Below, piece after piece: positions 46,044 to 55,334 of a stretch of 64,000 nucleotides of DNA. The stretch spans positions 1-64,000 of the forward strand of contig JACPPD010000011.1 in NCBI GenBank assembly GCA_016191145.1, written 5' to 3'. Source of the DNA: Ignavibacteria bacterium (GTDB lineage Bacteria > Bacteroidota > Ignavibacteria > Kapaibacteriales > Kapaibacteriaceae). Below the pieces are notes generated by a model that ran no database searches, was not told where the DNA came from, and saw nothing but the letters and a program-made list of their open reading frames with translations. Within the stretch, counting starts at the first letter, position 1. The number at the start of each line of letters is the position of its first letter. The translations under genes were made by a program, and so were the position numbers.

Positions 46044-46994
46044 TTACTCCGACGTTGCAGATTCGACGAACGTTACCATTGGTCCGTCCGCACTAACCTT
46101 TGTTAATATACCAATCGGAAGTGTAAGTTTTTTTGGCTCGTGACCATACAACAAATTGGAAAGTACAGGCCCCCTAACATATTCGCTGATTTCACGGATC
46201 ACTTCGTCAACATCACGGTTGGGGGTAGTACTCCGCTGTGTGTTTGCCTGCGACCACGATCCGGTTAGTAATGCCGAAACCTCCGTCATGTGTCCGGCAT
46301 TCAGCAAGTGTGTAAACATTCTGTCTATCCTGTAGGTGTGTTCATCAACATCCTCTACGGCCAGCACACAAGAGTCTAACGAAGGCATATACGGTGTACC
46401 GATGAGCGACACTAGTATGCTAAGATTCCCGGCTATCAACCGGCCTGTTGCATTGCCAGCCTTTACAGCCGAGAGTGCCCGCTCCTGAATAACGTCGCCC
46501 AATGGTTTTGCAGATGTAAGGGCTCTCCAAAACCATTCTTCAGAATATTTATCAAATTCATCAGCCATGTCTACACTGGGTAGTGCGCCAGTAAACGTAA
46601 CGAGACCAGTCTTATTCAGAATTGCAAGTTGGAGGGCAGTAACGTCGCTAAAGCCAACAAAAATTTTGGGATTATTCTTAATAATCTGGAAATCAATTCG
46701 AGATAATAACCGCGATGAGCCATAGCCGCCACGAGCGCAAAAAATTGCGCTTACGGACGAATCGCTGAACATTTCGTGAAGATCTGCAAGCCGCTCGCCA
46801 TCTGTTCCGGCAAGGTATCCGACATAACTTTTTAGCGCATTGCTGCCAAGTTTCACCCGATATCCAAGTGACTCCAGATATTGAATACCTCGCGTCAGTC
46901 TCGCTGGCTCGCGTTGGGGTGAAGCGGGCGAAACAATTCCAATAGTGGCATTAGGCGAGAGATGTCGTGGCTTGATTATTGTGCCGTGGTTCAT
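46044..46994 (-). CDS. LD-carboxypeptidase (peptidase S66), murein recycling
   Basis: About 316 aa from the ATG at 46994. Hydrolyses the L,D bond between D-Ala and the diamino acid of recycled muropeptides in the cytoplasm. Catalytic triad context: nucleophile Ser in GFSDVTAL (about residue 113), Glu in LAVEDVDEHTYR and His in YGHEPKKLTLPIG. IGIVSPASPQ and CARGGYGSSRLL are further family blocks. It converges on the sugar-kinase gene. Confidence 0.93.
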   Translation of the reverse strand: MNHGTIIKPRHLSPNATIGIVSPASPQREPARLTRGIQYLESLGYRVKLGSNALKSYVGYLAGTDGERLADLHEMFSDSSVSAIFCARGGYGSSRLLSRIDFQIIKNNPKIFVGFSDVTALQLAILNKTGLVTFTGALPSVDMADEFDKYSEEWFWRALTSAKPLGDVIQERALSAVKAGNATGRLIAGNLSILVSLIGTPYMPSLDSCVLAVEDVDEHTYRIDRMFTHLLNAGHMTEVSALLTGSWSQANTQRSTTPNRDVDEVIREISEYVRGPVLSNLLYGHEPKKLTLPIGILTKVSADGPMVTFVESATSE

Positions 46995-47172
46995 GATGCC
47001 CAAAATAGCTGTGGAAAACTGTCATGTACTGTTTGAAAAGCCGACATTGCTTTGGGTATTTCAGTACCGAAACTGTGAATAATATTTTTTAACCTAATCA
47101 ATAATAGGAACTTACGGACAGCATTAGGTAATTTTGCGCAATTGGCATAAGGTTTGGAGGGTTACCCTTCCC

Positions 47173-49740
47173 ATGAGAGAGGACCGGACAATACTCAAGG
47201 TGCTGGGTATAGGCATCTGCATGCTTTGTGCAGGGATGGCAGTGTTTGCCCAAACACGGATTGGCGGAATCGTCAACGACTATATCCAGGTCTACGAAAT
47301 ACTCTCGTGCGACAGTGCCGTGAAGGTTACAAACTCTCAAAGGTACTCACCGGCTGACCGAGTTCTGATGATTCAAATGAAAGGGGCTCGAATTTACACA
47401 TCGAACGATTCCCTCTTTGGACAGATCACAGATATAGGTACCTCCGGCTATGCTGAGTTTTTGACTATAAAGTCGGTGAACGGCGATCTAATTGAATTCA
47501 CAACGCGGCTGACGAACGACTACGATGTAAACGGCTCGATACAGCTTGTGCGTGTTGCCCGATACGATAGCGCACGTATTACAAGCCCCTTAACAGCGCC
47601 GCCATGGAACGGAACCATCGGCGGAATTGTATGTTTGGAAGTATCCGGAAATTTATACCTAAACAATATTATAAATGTTAGTGGTTTAGGCTTTCGTGGC
47701 GGCAGTCCCTCGATTAACAACGAAGGCTGCAACACAACTGACTACGTGATATACGATTGGTTTCTTGGAAAATCGGGTGAAAAGGGCGAAGGTATTGCGT
47801 CGTTACGCGTCAACGCTCCTGTTTCCGGTAGGGGCCCTCTTGGTAATGGCGGCGGAGGCGGCAATGGTACCAATAGTGGAGGCGGCGGGGGATCTAATGG
47901 CGGAAGAGGCGGTATGGGGGGTGATGCTGTTCGATACTGCAATGCTAACAGGTATGTGGGAGGAGTTCCCGGATACGCTTTATCGTCGTTTGTGCCGCAG
48001 CAGAGAATGTTCCTTGGGGGTGGCGGCGGCGGTGGGCACCAAAACAACGATCAGGGAGTGGATTTCCAATTCGGTACCGGAGGTAATCACGGCGGCGGAA
48101 TAGTTGTACTGCGCGCCAATGCGATTTATGGAAATGGTTTCTCGATTCTTGCAGATGGATTGTCGGTTCAGGACACAACTGAATGGGATGGGGCGGGAGC
48201 TGGCGGCGCTGGTGGTACCGTTCTTATAGAATGCAACTATGTTGTATCGCCACTCTCCATAAGCGCTGTGGGAGGTAATGGAGGGAACGTTAAAAATCCT
48301 TACTCATCGCACGGACCCGGCGGTGGCGGCGGCGGTGGTGTAGTTGTAATGCCAAGGGCATTCCCAAATGTTAGCGTCGACGTGGCAGGCGGTAAGTCAG
48401 GCCTCGAACTTGATTCCAACAACGCCGACAACAACTACCTTAAACAGAATGGTTCGACCGATGGAGATTTGGGCGTAGTGTTCACCAATGGAATGACGTG
48501 GCGCAAGCCATACTCGATTACGCTTTCCGTACAGGGTGATGCCGAGCTATGTCCCGGACAGCCAGCAGTCCTTGTTGCGTCGGAAGGTTTCAAATCCTAC
48601 AAATGGAGCAACGGCGACACATCGCGTGTGACAACGGTTATGGAAGGGGGCAAGTATTACGTAACCACTGTCGATCAAGGTGGCTGCATTCATAAATCAC
48701 GGGATATTACAATAGTTTACGATCCAATATCTTTTAAAGTATCTCCGCCTATAAACTTTGGAGTTATCAACTACAAACAGACTTCTTTCCGAACGTTTAC
48801 AGTTACGAATACCGACGATGAAGCCATCACAGTTGATTCAATTCCTGGGTTTTCTCAGTTCACGCTTGTTAGTCCTACTACATTTCCGATGATTATACCT
48901 GCCGGAGGTATTCTTGATGTAGTGGTGTCTATTACTCCGCAGACAGACACTACCTATTCCGATCTGGTGAGAGTTTTTGTTTCGAATCCATGTACTGGTT
49001 CAGCAGATGTGAGAATTACTGCAGTTGTAAATGGAATTTCTGTAAGGTTCGATGTGCCCGATACTACTGCAAAGGTTGGGACTATCGGTTTCACAATACC
49101 TATCAAAGCAAATATCGTATCGTCAAATAAGTCGCTCGATAGTACAGTTGCCCGCATCACGCTTAAATTCGACGATCGTGCGTTTGCTCCTTCCGGAGTT
49201 CAGTATGGAATTATTGTCGGAGATATTATAGACCGCATATACAAAATCAGAACTGTTACCATAGAAACCAGTCCGGTAAACATTACCAGGGAGGGGGCTA
49301 CGGTTGCGCTGTTGGAAGGGACAATCTTAAATGGCACCGTCGACAGAACGCTGTTATCCATAGCCAACGTAGAGTATGCCTATGTATTCCAACCTCCGAC
49401 TACAATTCTGGACACTGGATCGATACAAACAGATTATCCGTGTTTCAAAAAAGGTCGACAGATAACGTTCTATCAATCATCATTAATTTCTGCCTATCCC
49501 AATCCAGCACGGGATGTACTGAATATCAGTGTGAACCTTTCTGCCCCGGGGAAATATGAAGTTAATTTTTTTGATATTCTTGGGCAGTCGATATACACAA
49601 CGTCAATAGTTCACGATGGAGTTGCGGATAAGTTTTGGGATTTGCCCATCGATGTTTCCATCTGGCCCGTAGGATCTTATCTGATGGTGTTCAGCGCGCC
49701 ATTATCCAGCTACACCAGACAAATTGATATCGTTCGGTGA
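47173..49740 (+). CDS. glycine-rich secreted protein with T9SS sorting domain
   Basis: About 855 aa from ATG 47173 (the longer ORF begins at 47134); GGAGGG lies 12 nt upstream. Signal peptide (VLGIGICMLCAGMAVFAQ), then a conserved N-terminal domain, a glycine-rich zone between about residues 215 and 390 with blocks such as GNGGGGGNGTN, GGGGGSNGGRGGMGG, LGGGGGGGH and GPGGGGGGG, an Ig/ASH-like domain (INFGVINYKQTSF), a cohesin-like segment (TLKFDDRAF), and a T9SS CTD (ISAYPNPARDVLNIS). Probably a surface structural or adhesive protein. A TAATTTTG word at 47129-47136 may be its -7 element. Confidence 0.88.
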   Translation: MREDRTILKVLGIGICMLCAGMAVFAQTRIGGIVNDYIQVYEILSCDSAVKVTNSQRYSPADRVLMIQMKGARIYTSNDSLFGQITDIGTSGYAEFLTIKSVNGDLIEFTTRLTNDYDVNGSIQLVRVARYDSARITSPLTAPPWNGTIGGIVCLEVSGNLYLNNIINVSGLGFRGGSPSINNEGCNTTDYVIYDWFLGKSGEKGEGIASLRVNAPVSGRGPLGNGGGGGNGTNSGGGGGSNGGRGGMGGDAVRYCNANRYVGGVPGYALSSFVPQQRMFLGGGGGGGHQNNDQGVDFQFGTGGNHGGGIVVLRANAIYGNGFSILADGLSVQDTTEWDGAGAGGAGGTVLIECNYVVSPLSISAVGGNGGNVKNPYSSHGPGGGGGGGVVVMPRAFPNVSVDVAGGKSGLELDSNNADNNYLKQNGSTDGDLGVVFTNGMTWRKPYSITLSVQGDAELCPGQPAVLVASEGFKSYKWSNGDTSRVTTVMEGGKYYVTTVDQGGCIHKSRDITIVYDPISFKVSPPINFGVINYKQTSFRTFTVTNTDDEAITVDSIPGFSQFTLVSPTTFPMIIPAGGILDVVVSITPQTDTTYSDLVRVFVSNPCTGSADVRITAVVNGISVRFDVPDTTAKVGTIGFTIPIKANIVSSNKSLDSTVARITLKFDDRAFAPSGVQYGIIVGDIIDRIYKIRTVTIETSPVNITREGATVALLEGTILNGTVDRTLLSIANVEYAYVFQPPTTILDTGSIQTDYPCFKKGRQITFYQSSLISAYPNPARDVLNISVNLSAPGKYEVNFFDILGQSIYTTSIVHDGVADKFWDLPIDVSIWPVGSYLMVFSAPLSSYTRQIDIVR

Positions 49741-49764
49741 TTTCAAGGCAGCATGCTGCCCACA

Positions 49765-51165
49765 TTAACCTGATGAAGGGCTAAGGGGCTTGTACATTAC
49801 TGGCTGACGATTTTGCATAACGGCATCGATGTGGGCCAATGCATCGGGTTTCGTCCAATCTTCATAAATGGCGGGGTCCGATAGAAATTCCTCCATCAGG
49901 TTTTCCTGCTCAATTCCAATTCGACGTGCCTCACAGTATGGAACGTTGGGAGAGAACGTTACAAGTGTGTACTGGGGAATAAATCTGTCGGGATATCGTT
50001 CGTGTAAAAACGCTTCAATCTTCTTTCTACGTAAGAATCGCTGATCTGCAACCTTATCGCGCATCTCAATGAAATTTTCTACTGCGAGGTCGGCAATTGC
50101 GTCGGCATCCGGCTTACGATATGCCTCATAGTAACGCAGCGCCATTGGCCAATCATCGTTTGCAGCTTCGAGACATTCAAGAAGAACGCGGCAATCCTCG
50201 AATCCACAATTCATCCCCTGACCGTAGAACGGAACAATTGCATGTGCAGCATCGCCAATCAATGCAACTTTGCCATTCAAAACCCACGGAGAACACTTAA
50301 CCGTTACGAGCGACGATTCAGGATTTGCCGCAAAATCTTGGATAAGTGTTGGCATCATTGGTACTGCATCAGAAAAATTCTGCTGAAAGAAGGCGCTGAC
50401 ATTTTTTTCTGTTTTCAGTTCATCGAACGATGGCGATCCTTGATGCGCTAGGAACAGTGTACAGGTAAAGCTCCCATCGATATTAGGCAGGGCTATCATC
50501 ATGTAAGACCTGCGAGGCCAGATATGCAGTGCATTCTTCTCGAGACGAAATTGTTGGCCATGGTCACTCCCCGCTGCAGGAGGAATGTGCAGTTCCTTAT
50601 AGCTGTGAGGTAAATACGTCTGCGAATATTCAAATCTGTCTGTGATTTGCATCCGAGCTCGTACTGCGCTGAATGCTCCGTCCGCCCCGAAAATCAACCT
50701 ACTCGCCACCGACTGCGAAGCGCCTGACTGTTCATTAACAAAAGTTACAGATCCATTTAGAACGTCAACATCAACGCATCGCTGATTAAACTCGATGCTA
50801 ACTCCGTGATGTTCAGCCATCGAAAGCAGCCTCTTGTTGAGCTCGCCTCTCGACACGCTATTAATTGCCTGATTACCAACTCCATACGGTTGAAACGACA
50901 GGTTGTATTGAGCATCGTGTATCATTCTGCCTTGCATCGGGATGGCAATGCGCAGAATTTCATCTGCCAGGCCGGCAATCTCCAGCGCCTTCAAACCCCT
51001 ATCGGACATGGCAAGGTTTATGGATTTGCCTGCCGATATCGTTTCCTCACGCATGTCGGGCCTGCGTTCAAACAGCCGCACTGAATAGCCCCTTTTAGAG
51101 AGCATCGTTCCAAGCAGCGACCCGACCAGACCTGCGCCGACTATAATGACGTCTTGTTCCTTCAT
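49765..51165 (-). CDS. kmo: kynurenine 3-monooxygenase
   Basis: FAD-dependent hydroxylase converting L-kynurenine to 3-hydroxykynurenine with NADPH. 466 aa. GxGxxG FAD motif VIIVGAGLVGSLLG, the KMO-like ISAGKSINLAMSDRGL, MQGRMIHD, SRGELNKRLL, FGADGAFSAVRA and second FAD motif ALIGDAAHAIVPFYGQGMNCGFEDC. The C-terminal membrane-interaction region is present. It is the last gene of the trmB-to-kmo cluster. No kynureninase, TDO or HAAO neighbours were seen. Confidence 0.92.
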   Translation of the reverse strand: MKEQDVIIVGAGLVGSLLGTMLSKRGYSVRLFERRPDMREETISAGKSINLAMSDRGLKALEIAGLADEILRIAIPMQGRMIHDAQYNLSFQPYGVGNQAINSVSRGELNKRLLSMAEHHGVSIEFNQRCVDVDVLNGSVTFVNEQSGASQSVASRLIFGADGAFSAVRARMQITDRFEYSQTYLPHSYKELHIPPAAGSDHGQQFRLEKNALHIWPRRSYMMIALPNIDGSFTCTLFLAHQGSPSFDELKTEKNVSAFFQQNFSDAVPMMPTLIQDFAANPESSLVTVKCSPWVLNGKVALIGDAAHAIVPFYGQGMNCGFEDCRVLLECLEAANDDWPMALRYYEAYRKPDADAIADLAVENFIEMRDKVADQRFLRRKKIEAFLHERYPDRFIPQYTLVTFSPNVPYCEARRIGIEQENLMEEFLSDPAIYEDWTKPDALAHIDAVMQNRQPVMYKPLSPSSG

Positions 51166-51179
51166 GACTTTAAAAATCG

Positions 51180-51755
51180 CTATTCTGTTTTCTGCAATGG
51201 CTTAAAGATGGGATCGATTAAGTCGAGTGAGCCCCCTTCATCTACATTAATTATTACCCATTCTGTAGAGGGGCTGTACGTTGTGAGTCTGCCCACCTTT
51301 TCGCACGCCACTTCGATATCTACGTACCTCCCGTATTGTGCAACGACGATACGGAATGGTGCATTCCGAGGTATAGGAATAGCTTTATAAAGCGTATCTG
51401 TATTGGTAGAAACCGTTGTTAGGTTGGGCTCAATTACCAGAGATATACCCCTAACACTATTTAATGAATCATCGTAAGGAGTTGTTCGGAATTGAAGTTC
51501 AATCCGATTTTTCTCTCCCAGAAGCACTTCAGTATCAAATGTTGCATCGGTCAGTTCCTGGCATCTCAAAGCTACGCGTGCCGTGTCGCTGATCGAAACA
51601 CGCTTATCGTTAACAACATCAACGTTGCCACGGTTGTTTAAAATTCTTCCGTCGATAGGCCAGCCACTGTTACGTTGTAGTGTAAAGCGGGTTGGCGAAC
51701 AAGCCGAGAGCAGGATTAATACCGCGAGCACCCCCGAAATGTGGGCCTTAAGCAT
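51180..51755 (-). CDS. hypothetical lipoprotein
   Basis: About 191 aa from ATG 51755 (an in-frame start at 51782 is possible). Signal peptide with lipobox (LILLSAC). The mature part is beta-rich (RNSGWPIDGRILNN, RIELQFRTTPYDD, ISLVIEPNLTT, FRIVVAQYGRYVDIEV) without a recognised domain. It lies between the barrel protein and kmo, with 14 nt to kmo; probably part of the same envelope operon. Confidence 0.75.
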   Translation of the reverse strand: MLKAHISGVLAVLILLSACSPTRFTLQRNSGWPIDGRILNNRGNVDVVNDKRVSISDTARVALRCQELTDATFDTEVLLGEKNRIELQFRTTPYDDSLNSVRGISLVIEPNLTTVSTNTDTLYKAIPIPRNAPFRIVVAQYGRYVDIEVACEKVGRLTTYSPSTEWVIINVDEGGSLDLIDPIFKPLQKTE

Positions 51756-51802
51756 CGATGTTAACGAAGAACGAGCGCTCATTTAGAAAGGTCAAAATTG
51801 TG

Positions 51803-53224
51803 CTATCGGTACCGAAGTTCTTTCTTGCCAAATATCCTGTCGAACACACTTACACCAAACCCGAAATACAAGCTGCTGAATTTCAATCCGGCAACACCTG
51901 GAGTTAAGGGCGTTGTGCTGGGAGCTCCCGTCGCATCAAGGTTAGATGAAGATCCGGTTTCACCGGAGACGTAACCGGCTGTTACGACGATGGAAAAATT
52001 ATCAGAAATTGGAAGCGCTGCTCTAACGCCGAGATTCACAAAGGTTGACGGCAGGTAACTGAATTCGCTGAATGGTTCTATGGTGAACAAGTTTCCGAAA
52101 GGCTGCCAATAGTAACTGAGTCTGAGCGGCAGCACTCCAACGGCATATTCGTCGGCGCCTATAAAAAGAAATTCAATAATCGATGTTCCCGCAGTTAGTC
52201 TGTTGTCGAGTATTGGAATTGCTAATCTGGTGTTTAACAGCCTTGCATTGAATCCGGTGATTCCTGGTTTTTCATCTCCGGTTTTATCTGTGGCAAAAAC
52301 AGAACGCTGAGCGCTTGTCGATGCTATAAACTGAACCTCAGCAGCGCCGATTTCCCAAGCGCTATGCTCATGGTATTTCCATTCAACTTCGAGTTCTTCT
52401 TCCCGATTTAGAAAGTCGAGGGCCGACGTGCCGATACCGATGTAAGGAAAAGAAACTCCTACACCATTAACATAGTTCGTCACTCCCCAAATGAATCCCA
52501 TGTAGACTCGCATATTCAATCCACCGATGCTTCCCAGATCTGCCGAAACGGATCCATTCAGAAATGGAGACGGAGCGCCTGATATCGATACTTGCGGAGT
52601 GATTGCGAAGTAGGGAATCTGCTCTCTAAAGTAAAAACGTTTATGAATGCTTAAAACACCAGCTCCCAACAGTCTGTTTTTAACATCATTATCGGGCTGA
52701 ATGATTTCGAATGCGGAAATACCCCACGTCCAGTTTGGGTCGTTGCCAAAAAACCGAAGCTTCCATTCGCCAAAGCCCACACGATAGTGAAACCCAGAAA
52801 ACAGTGTTACACTGTCGAATTCGGGCTCTTTATTAAACAGCAGATTGTCGAGTTGATAAAACAATCCGAACAAACCAGTGTAGGTGGAGTTACCTGTTAG
52901 CTGTCCCCCGATTAATCCAATTCCTTCAAAAACTCCAAGGCGAATAAAGTTCGGATAGGATCGCTCGACAACGCTGTCGTGTTGGGTAAGATGCCTATCC
53001 ACGACAACAGTACGGGAAGAGGGATAGATAACTCCGTTGTCGCGCTCTCCCGGTTGATTGTGCACCTGCTGAACTTCTGTAGTGTCGATGTCCGTAAGCG
53101 TGTAAACATCTTCCTCGACTCGAGTGTAGCTACATCCAACGATGACTACCGAGAGCAAGATGAAAATCTGTGCTGCTACAGCTAGATGAAGGTGGCGTGG
53201 CGTTTTTAGATAATCATTCTTCAT
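51803..53224 (-). CDS. outer-membrane barrel-like protein with lipoprotein-type signal
   Basis: 473 aa. A hydrophobic N-terminal segment ends in a Cys (LLSVVIVGCSY), lipobox-like. From about residue 95 the sequence is a succession of amphipathic strands (IRLGVFEGIGLIGGQL, SVTLFSGFHYRVGFGEW, LNMRVYMGFIWGVTNYV, AVGVLPLRLSYYWQPF, FSIVVTAGYVSG), consistent with a barrel. The combination of lipid anchor and barrel is unusual; cleavage by ordinary signal peptidase I is an alternative. It overlaps the end of the PBP gene by 11 nt. No named family recognised. Confidence 0.68.
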   Translation of the reverse strand: MKNDYLKTPRHLHLAVAAQIFILLSVVIVGCSYTRVEEDVYTLTDIDTTEVQQVHNQPGERDNGVIYPSSRTVVVDRHLTQHDSVVERSYPNFIRLGVFEGIGLIGGQLTGNSTYTGLFGLFYQLDNLLFNKEPEFDSVTLFSGFHYRVGFGEWKLRFFGNDPNWTWGISAFEIIQPDNDVKNRLLGAGVLSIHKRFYFREQIPYFAITPQVSISGAPSPFLNGSVSADLGSIGGLNMRVYMGFIWGVTNYVNGVGVSFPYIGIGTSALDFLNREEELEVEWKYHEHSAWEIGAAEVQFIASTSAQRSVFATDKTGDEKPGITGFNARLLNTRLAIPILDNRLTAGTSIIEFLFIGADEYAVGVLPLRLSYYWQPFGNLFTIEPFSEFSYLPSTFVNLGVRAALPISDNFSIVVTAGYVSGETGSSSNLDATGAPSTTPLTPGVAGLKFSSLYFGFGVSVFDRIFGKKELRYR

Positions 53225-55334
53225 TGTTGATTTGATCTGAAGGTGGATTCAGAATCATGTCTGGTGTAACAGAGTCGACGTCTTCAGGCGGGATTGGAAA
53301 TCTTGCCTCGTGATATACAACTCTGTCGTCGTTCCAGATTTTTTGCATCAGACGCCCCCATACTGGCGCCGCTGCCCTGCCGCCCTGACCATAATCGCCA
53401 GTGAACTGCACGCGCCGATCGTCGAAGCCTGTCCATACGCCTGCTGCCAGTTGAGGCGTGCATCCAATAAACCAAGCATCTGCAAAATCGTTAGTGGTCC
53501 CAGTTTTGCCGGCTGCATCGTGACGGTAAAACTGACGTATGCTGCTTCCAGTACCACCGTCGACCACACCTCGCAGCATTGAAAGCATATCTTCCGATAC
53601 ACTGCTCCCAATTGCATCGGTGATGTTCTGTGGCAGTCTGGCCTCGTACAAAACATTACCCATTCGGTCTTCAATTTTTGTAATAGCCGACGGTTCGACG
53701 TATACCCCTTGGCTGACAAAGGGAATATATGCAGCAGTAAGTTCCAATGGAGTTACTTCGACGGCGCCAAGAGCAATCGATGGCACAGCAGTTAGGGGAG
53801 AAGTGATCCCCATTCGTTGGCAGACAGACACAACGGCCGAAGGTGTGGTGTGTTCCGTAATCAACCGTGCCGCAACAGTGTTGGTAGAAAACTTCAGAGC
53901 ATTTCTTAGCGCCATTGGTCCGCCGTGCTTGCTCCAACCGCGCGGCGCCCATGTTTCTCCAGTTGGTAGAATGTAGCTGAATGGACCGCTGTCGACGGTT
54001 GAGTCCGGCGTCATGCCCGACTCCAATGCAGCAGTATAAACAAATGGTTTAAATGCAGAACCGGGCTGACGCCGAATCTGTGTTACGTGATTCAACGAAT
54101 AACGAAATGCCTGATCGAGTTTCATGGCCTGCGGCGACGCTCCAACGAGAGCAAGAATTGCTCCGGTTCGAATATCAAGCACAACAACGCCAGCCTGAAT
54201 TGTGGATGCTATCCTTTTTACTGAATCAACAAATCTCTGATTTCTCCGAAGGCTTATCGCTATACGACTGCGTTTCTCTTTTGGAGCAGCTATATACTCT
54301 GAACGCTGCGAAATAGCACGCTGCAATACACCGTCCAAAACCTTACGCTTGGAATTCCACGACCACGTACGGTCGAACAGTTTCTGGTAATCTGCAAGAT
54401 GTTCGGCGACGGCATCGTTTGCATGACGTTGAATGCGGGCATTCAACGTTGTATGAATGATGAGTCCATCGCGATAAAGGTCGTAGCCTTTCAGCCTGTC
54501 ATTCCATTCACCGCCGCGGCCAAGTTGCTGGCGGATCATTTCTACAAAGTGCGGCGCAATACCTCTGGATACATCCTTTCTATCGGGTTTAGCAAGAGGC
54601 GCCGTTGTGGCCTCTGCCCATTCGCTTTCTGATATTAATTCCTGGTCAAGCATCATTCCCAGAATCAGGTTGCGTCGGGCGATTCCGAGACTGTCATCGG
54701 CATTATACTTTTCCGGCGCCTTAAACAATCCCACCAGATATGCACTTTCGGCATTGGTGAGTTGCATCGGCTCCTTGTTAAAGTACACTTGCGAAGCAAC
54801 TCTAATTCCGTATGCACCTCTCCCATAGTAAACAGTGTTAGCATACATTTCGAGAATTTCGTTCTTTGTATATGTGCGTTCTATTTGAATGGCCGTCCAC
54901 GCTTCCCTGATCTTTCTTGAAAGGGACATTTCCTGCGTGAAGTAAAGGTTTCTCGCCAATTGTTGTGTTATTGTGCTTGCCCCTTCCTTAGTTCTGAATG
55001 CAAATACATTCTTGACCATGGCTTTGATAATGCGATTTACGTGAACGCCCCAATGGTCGAAAAACGCTCTATCTTCGGTAGCAATAAGGGCGCTAATGAA
55101 CGATCGCGGAATAGAATCGTAGGGGGCATACGTTCTGCGTTTTGTTGCGAAATGATCCAGCAGTTCGCCATCTGCGCTGATAACCTGAGTTGCCAGGTCT
55201 TGCTTTGGATTTTCTAATTCTTCGAGGGTTGGCAGACCGCTGCTAAGTACAATAGAAACATAAATGGCAGTAGAGATAACGGTTAGAATCAGTCCGACAA
55301 TTAATATTCGGGAAGCGAGTTTGGGATTAATCAT
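53214..55334 (-). CDS. class A penicillin-binding protein (transglycosylase/transpeptidase)
   Basis: 706 aa bifunctional peptidoglycan synthase. N-terminal membrane anchor (about 8-32). Glycosyltransferase family 51 domain with catalytic Glu87 in ATEDRAFFDHWGV and STITQQLARNLYF. Transpeptidase domain: SxxK nucleophile Ser426 in QPGSAFKPF, SxN at Ser483 in KFSTNTVAA, and KTG at 610-612 in AAGKTGTTNDFADAW. It starts 4 nt inside the PorE-like gene's end and its stop is overlapped by the barrel gene, placing it at the centre of the cluster. Confidence 0.94.
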   Translation of the reverse strand: MINPKLASRILIVGLILTVISTAIYVSIVLSSGLPTLEELENPKQDLATQVISADGELLDHFATKRRTYAPYDSIPRSFISALIATEDRAFFDHWGVHVNRIIKAMVKNVFAFRTKEGASTITQQLARNLYFTQEMSLSRKIREAWTAIQIERTYTKNEILEMYANTVYYGRGAYGIRVASQVYFNKEPMQLTNAESAYLVGLFKAPEKYNADDSLGIARRNLILGMMLDQELISESEWAEATTAPLAKPDRKDVSRGIAPHFVEMIRQQLGRGGEWNDRLKGYDLYRDGLIIHTTLNARIQRHANDAVAEHLADYQKLFDRTWSWNSKRKVLDGVLQRAISQRSEYIAAPKEKRSRIAISLRRNQRFVDSVKRIASTIQAGVVVLDIRTGAILALVGASPQAMKLDQAFRYSLNHVTQIRRQPGSAFKPFVYTAALESGMTPDSTVDSGPFSYILPTGETWAPRGWSKHGGPMALRNALKFSTNTVAARLITEHTTPSAVVSVCQRMGITSPLTAVPSIALGAVEVTPLELTAAYIPFVSQGVYVEPSAITKIEDRMGNVLYEARLPQNITDAIGSSVSEDMLSMLRGVVDGGTGSSIRQFYRHDAAGKTGTTNDFADAWFIGCTPQLAAGVWTGFDDRRVQFTGDYGQGGRAAAPVWGRLMQKIWNDDRVVYHEARFPIPPEDVDSVTPDMILNPPSDQINNEE

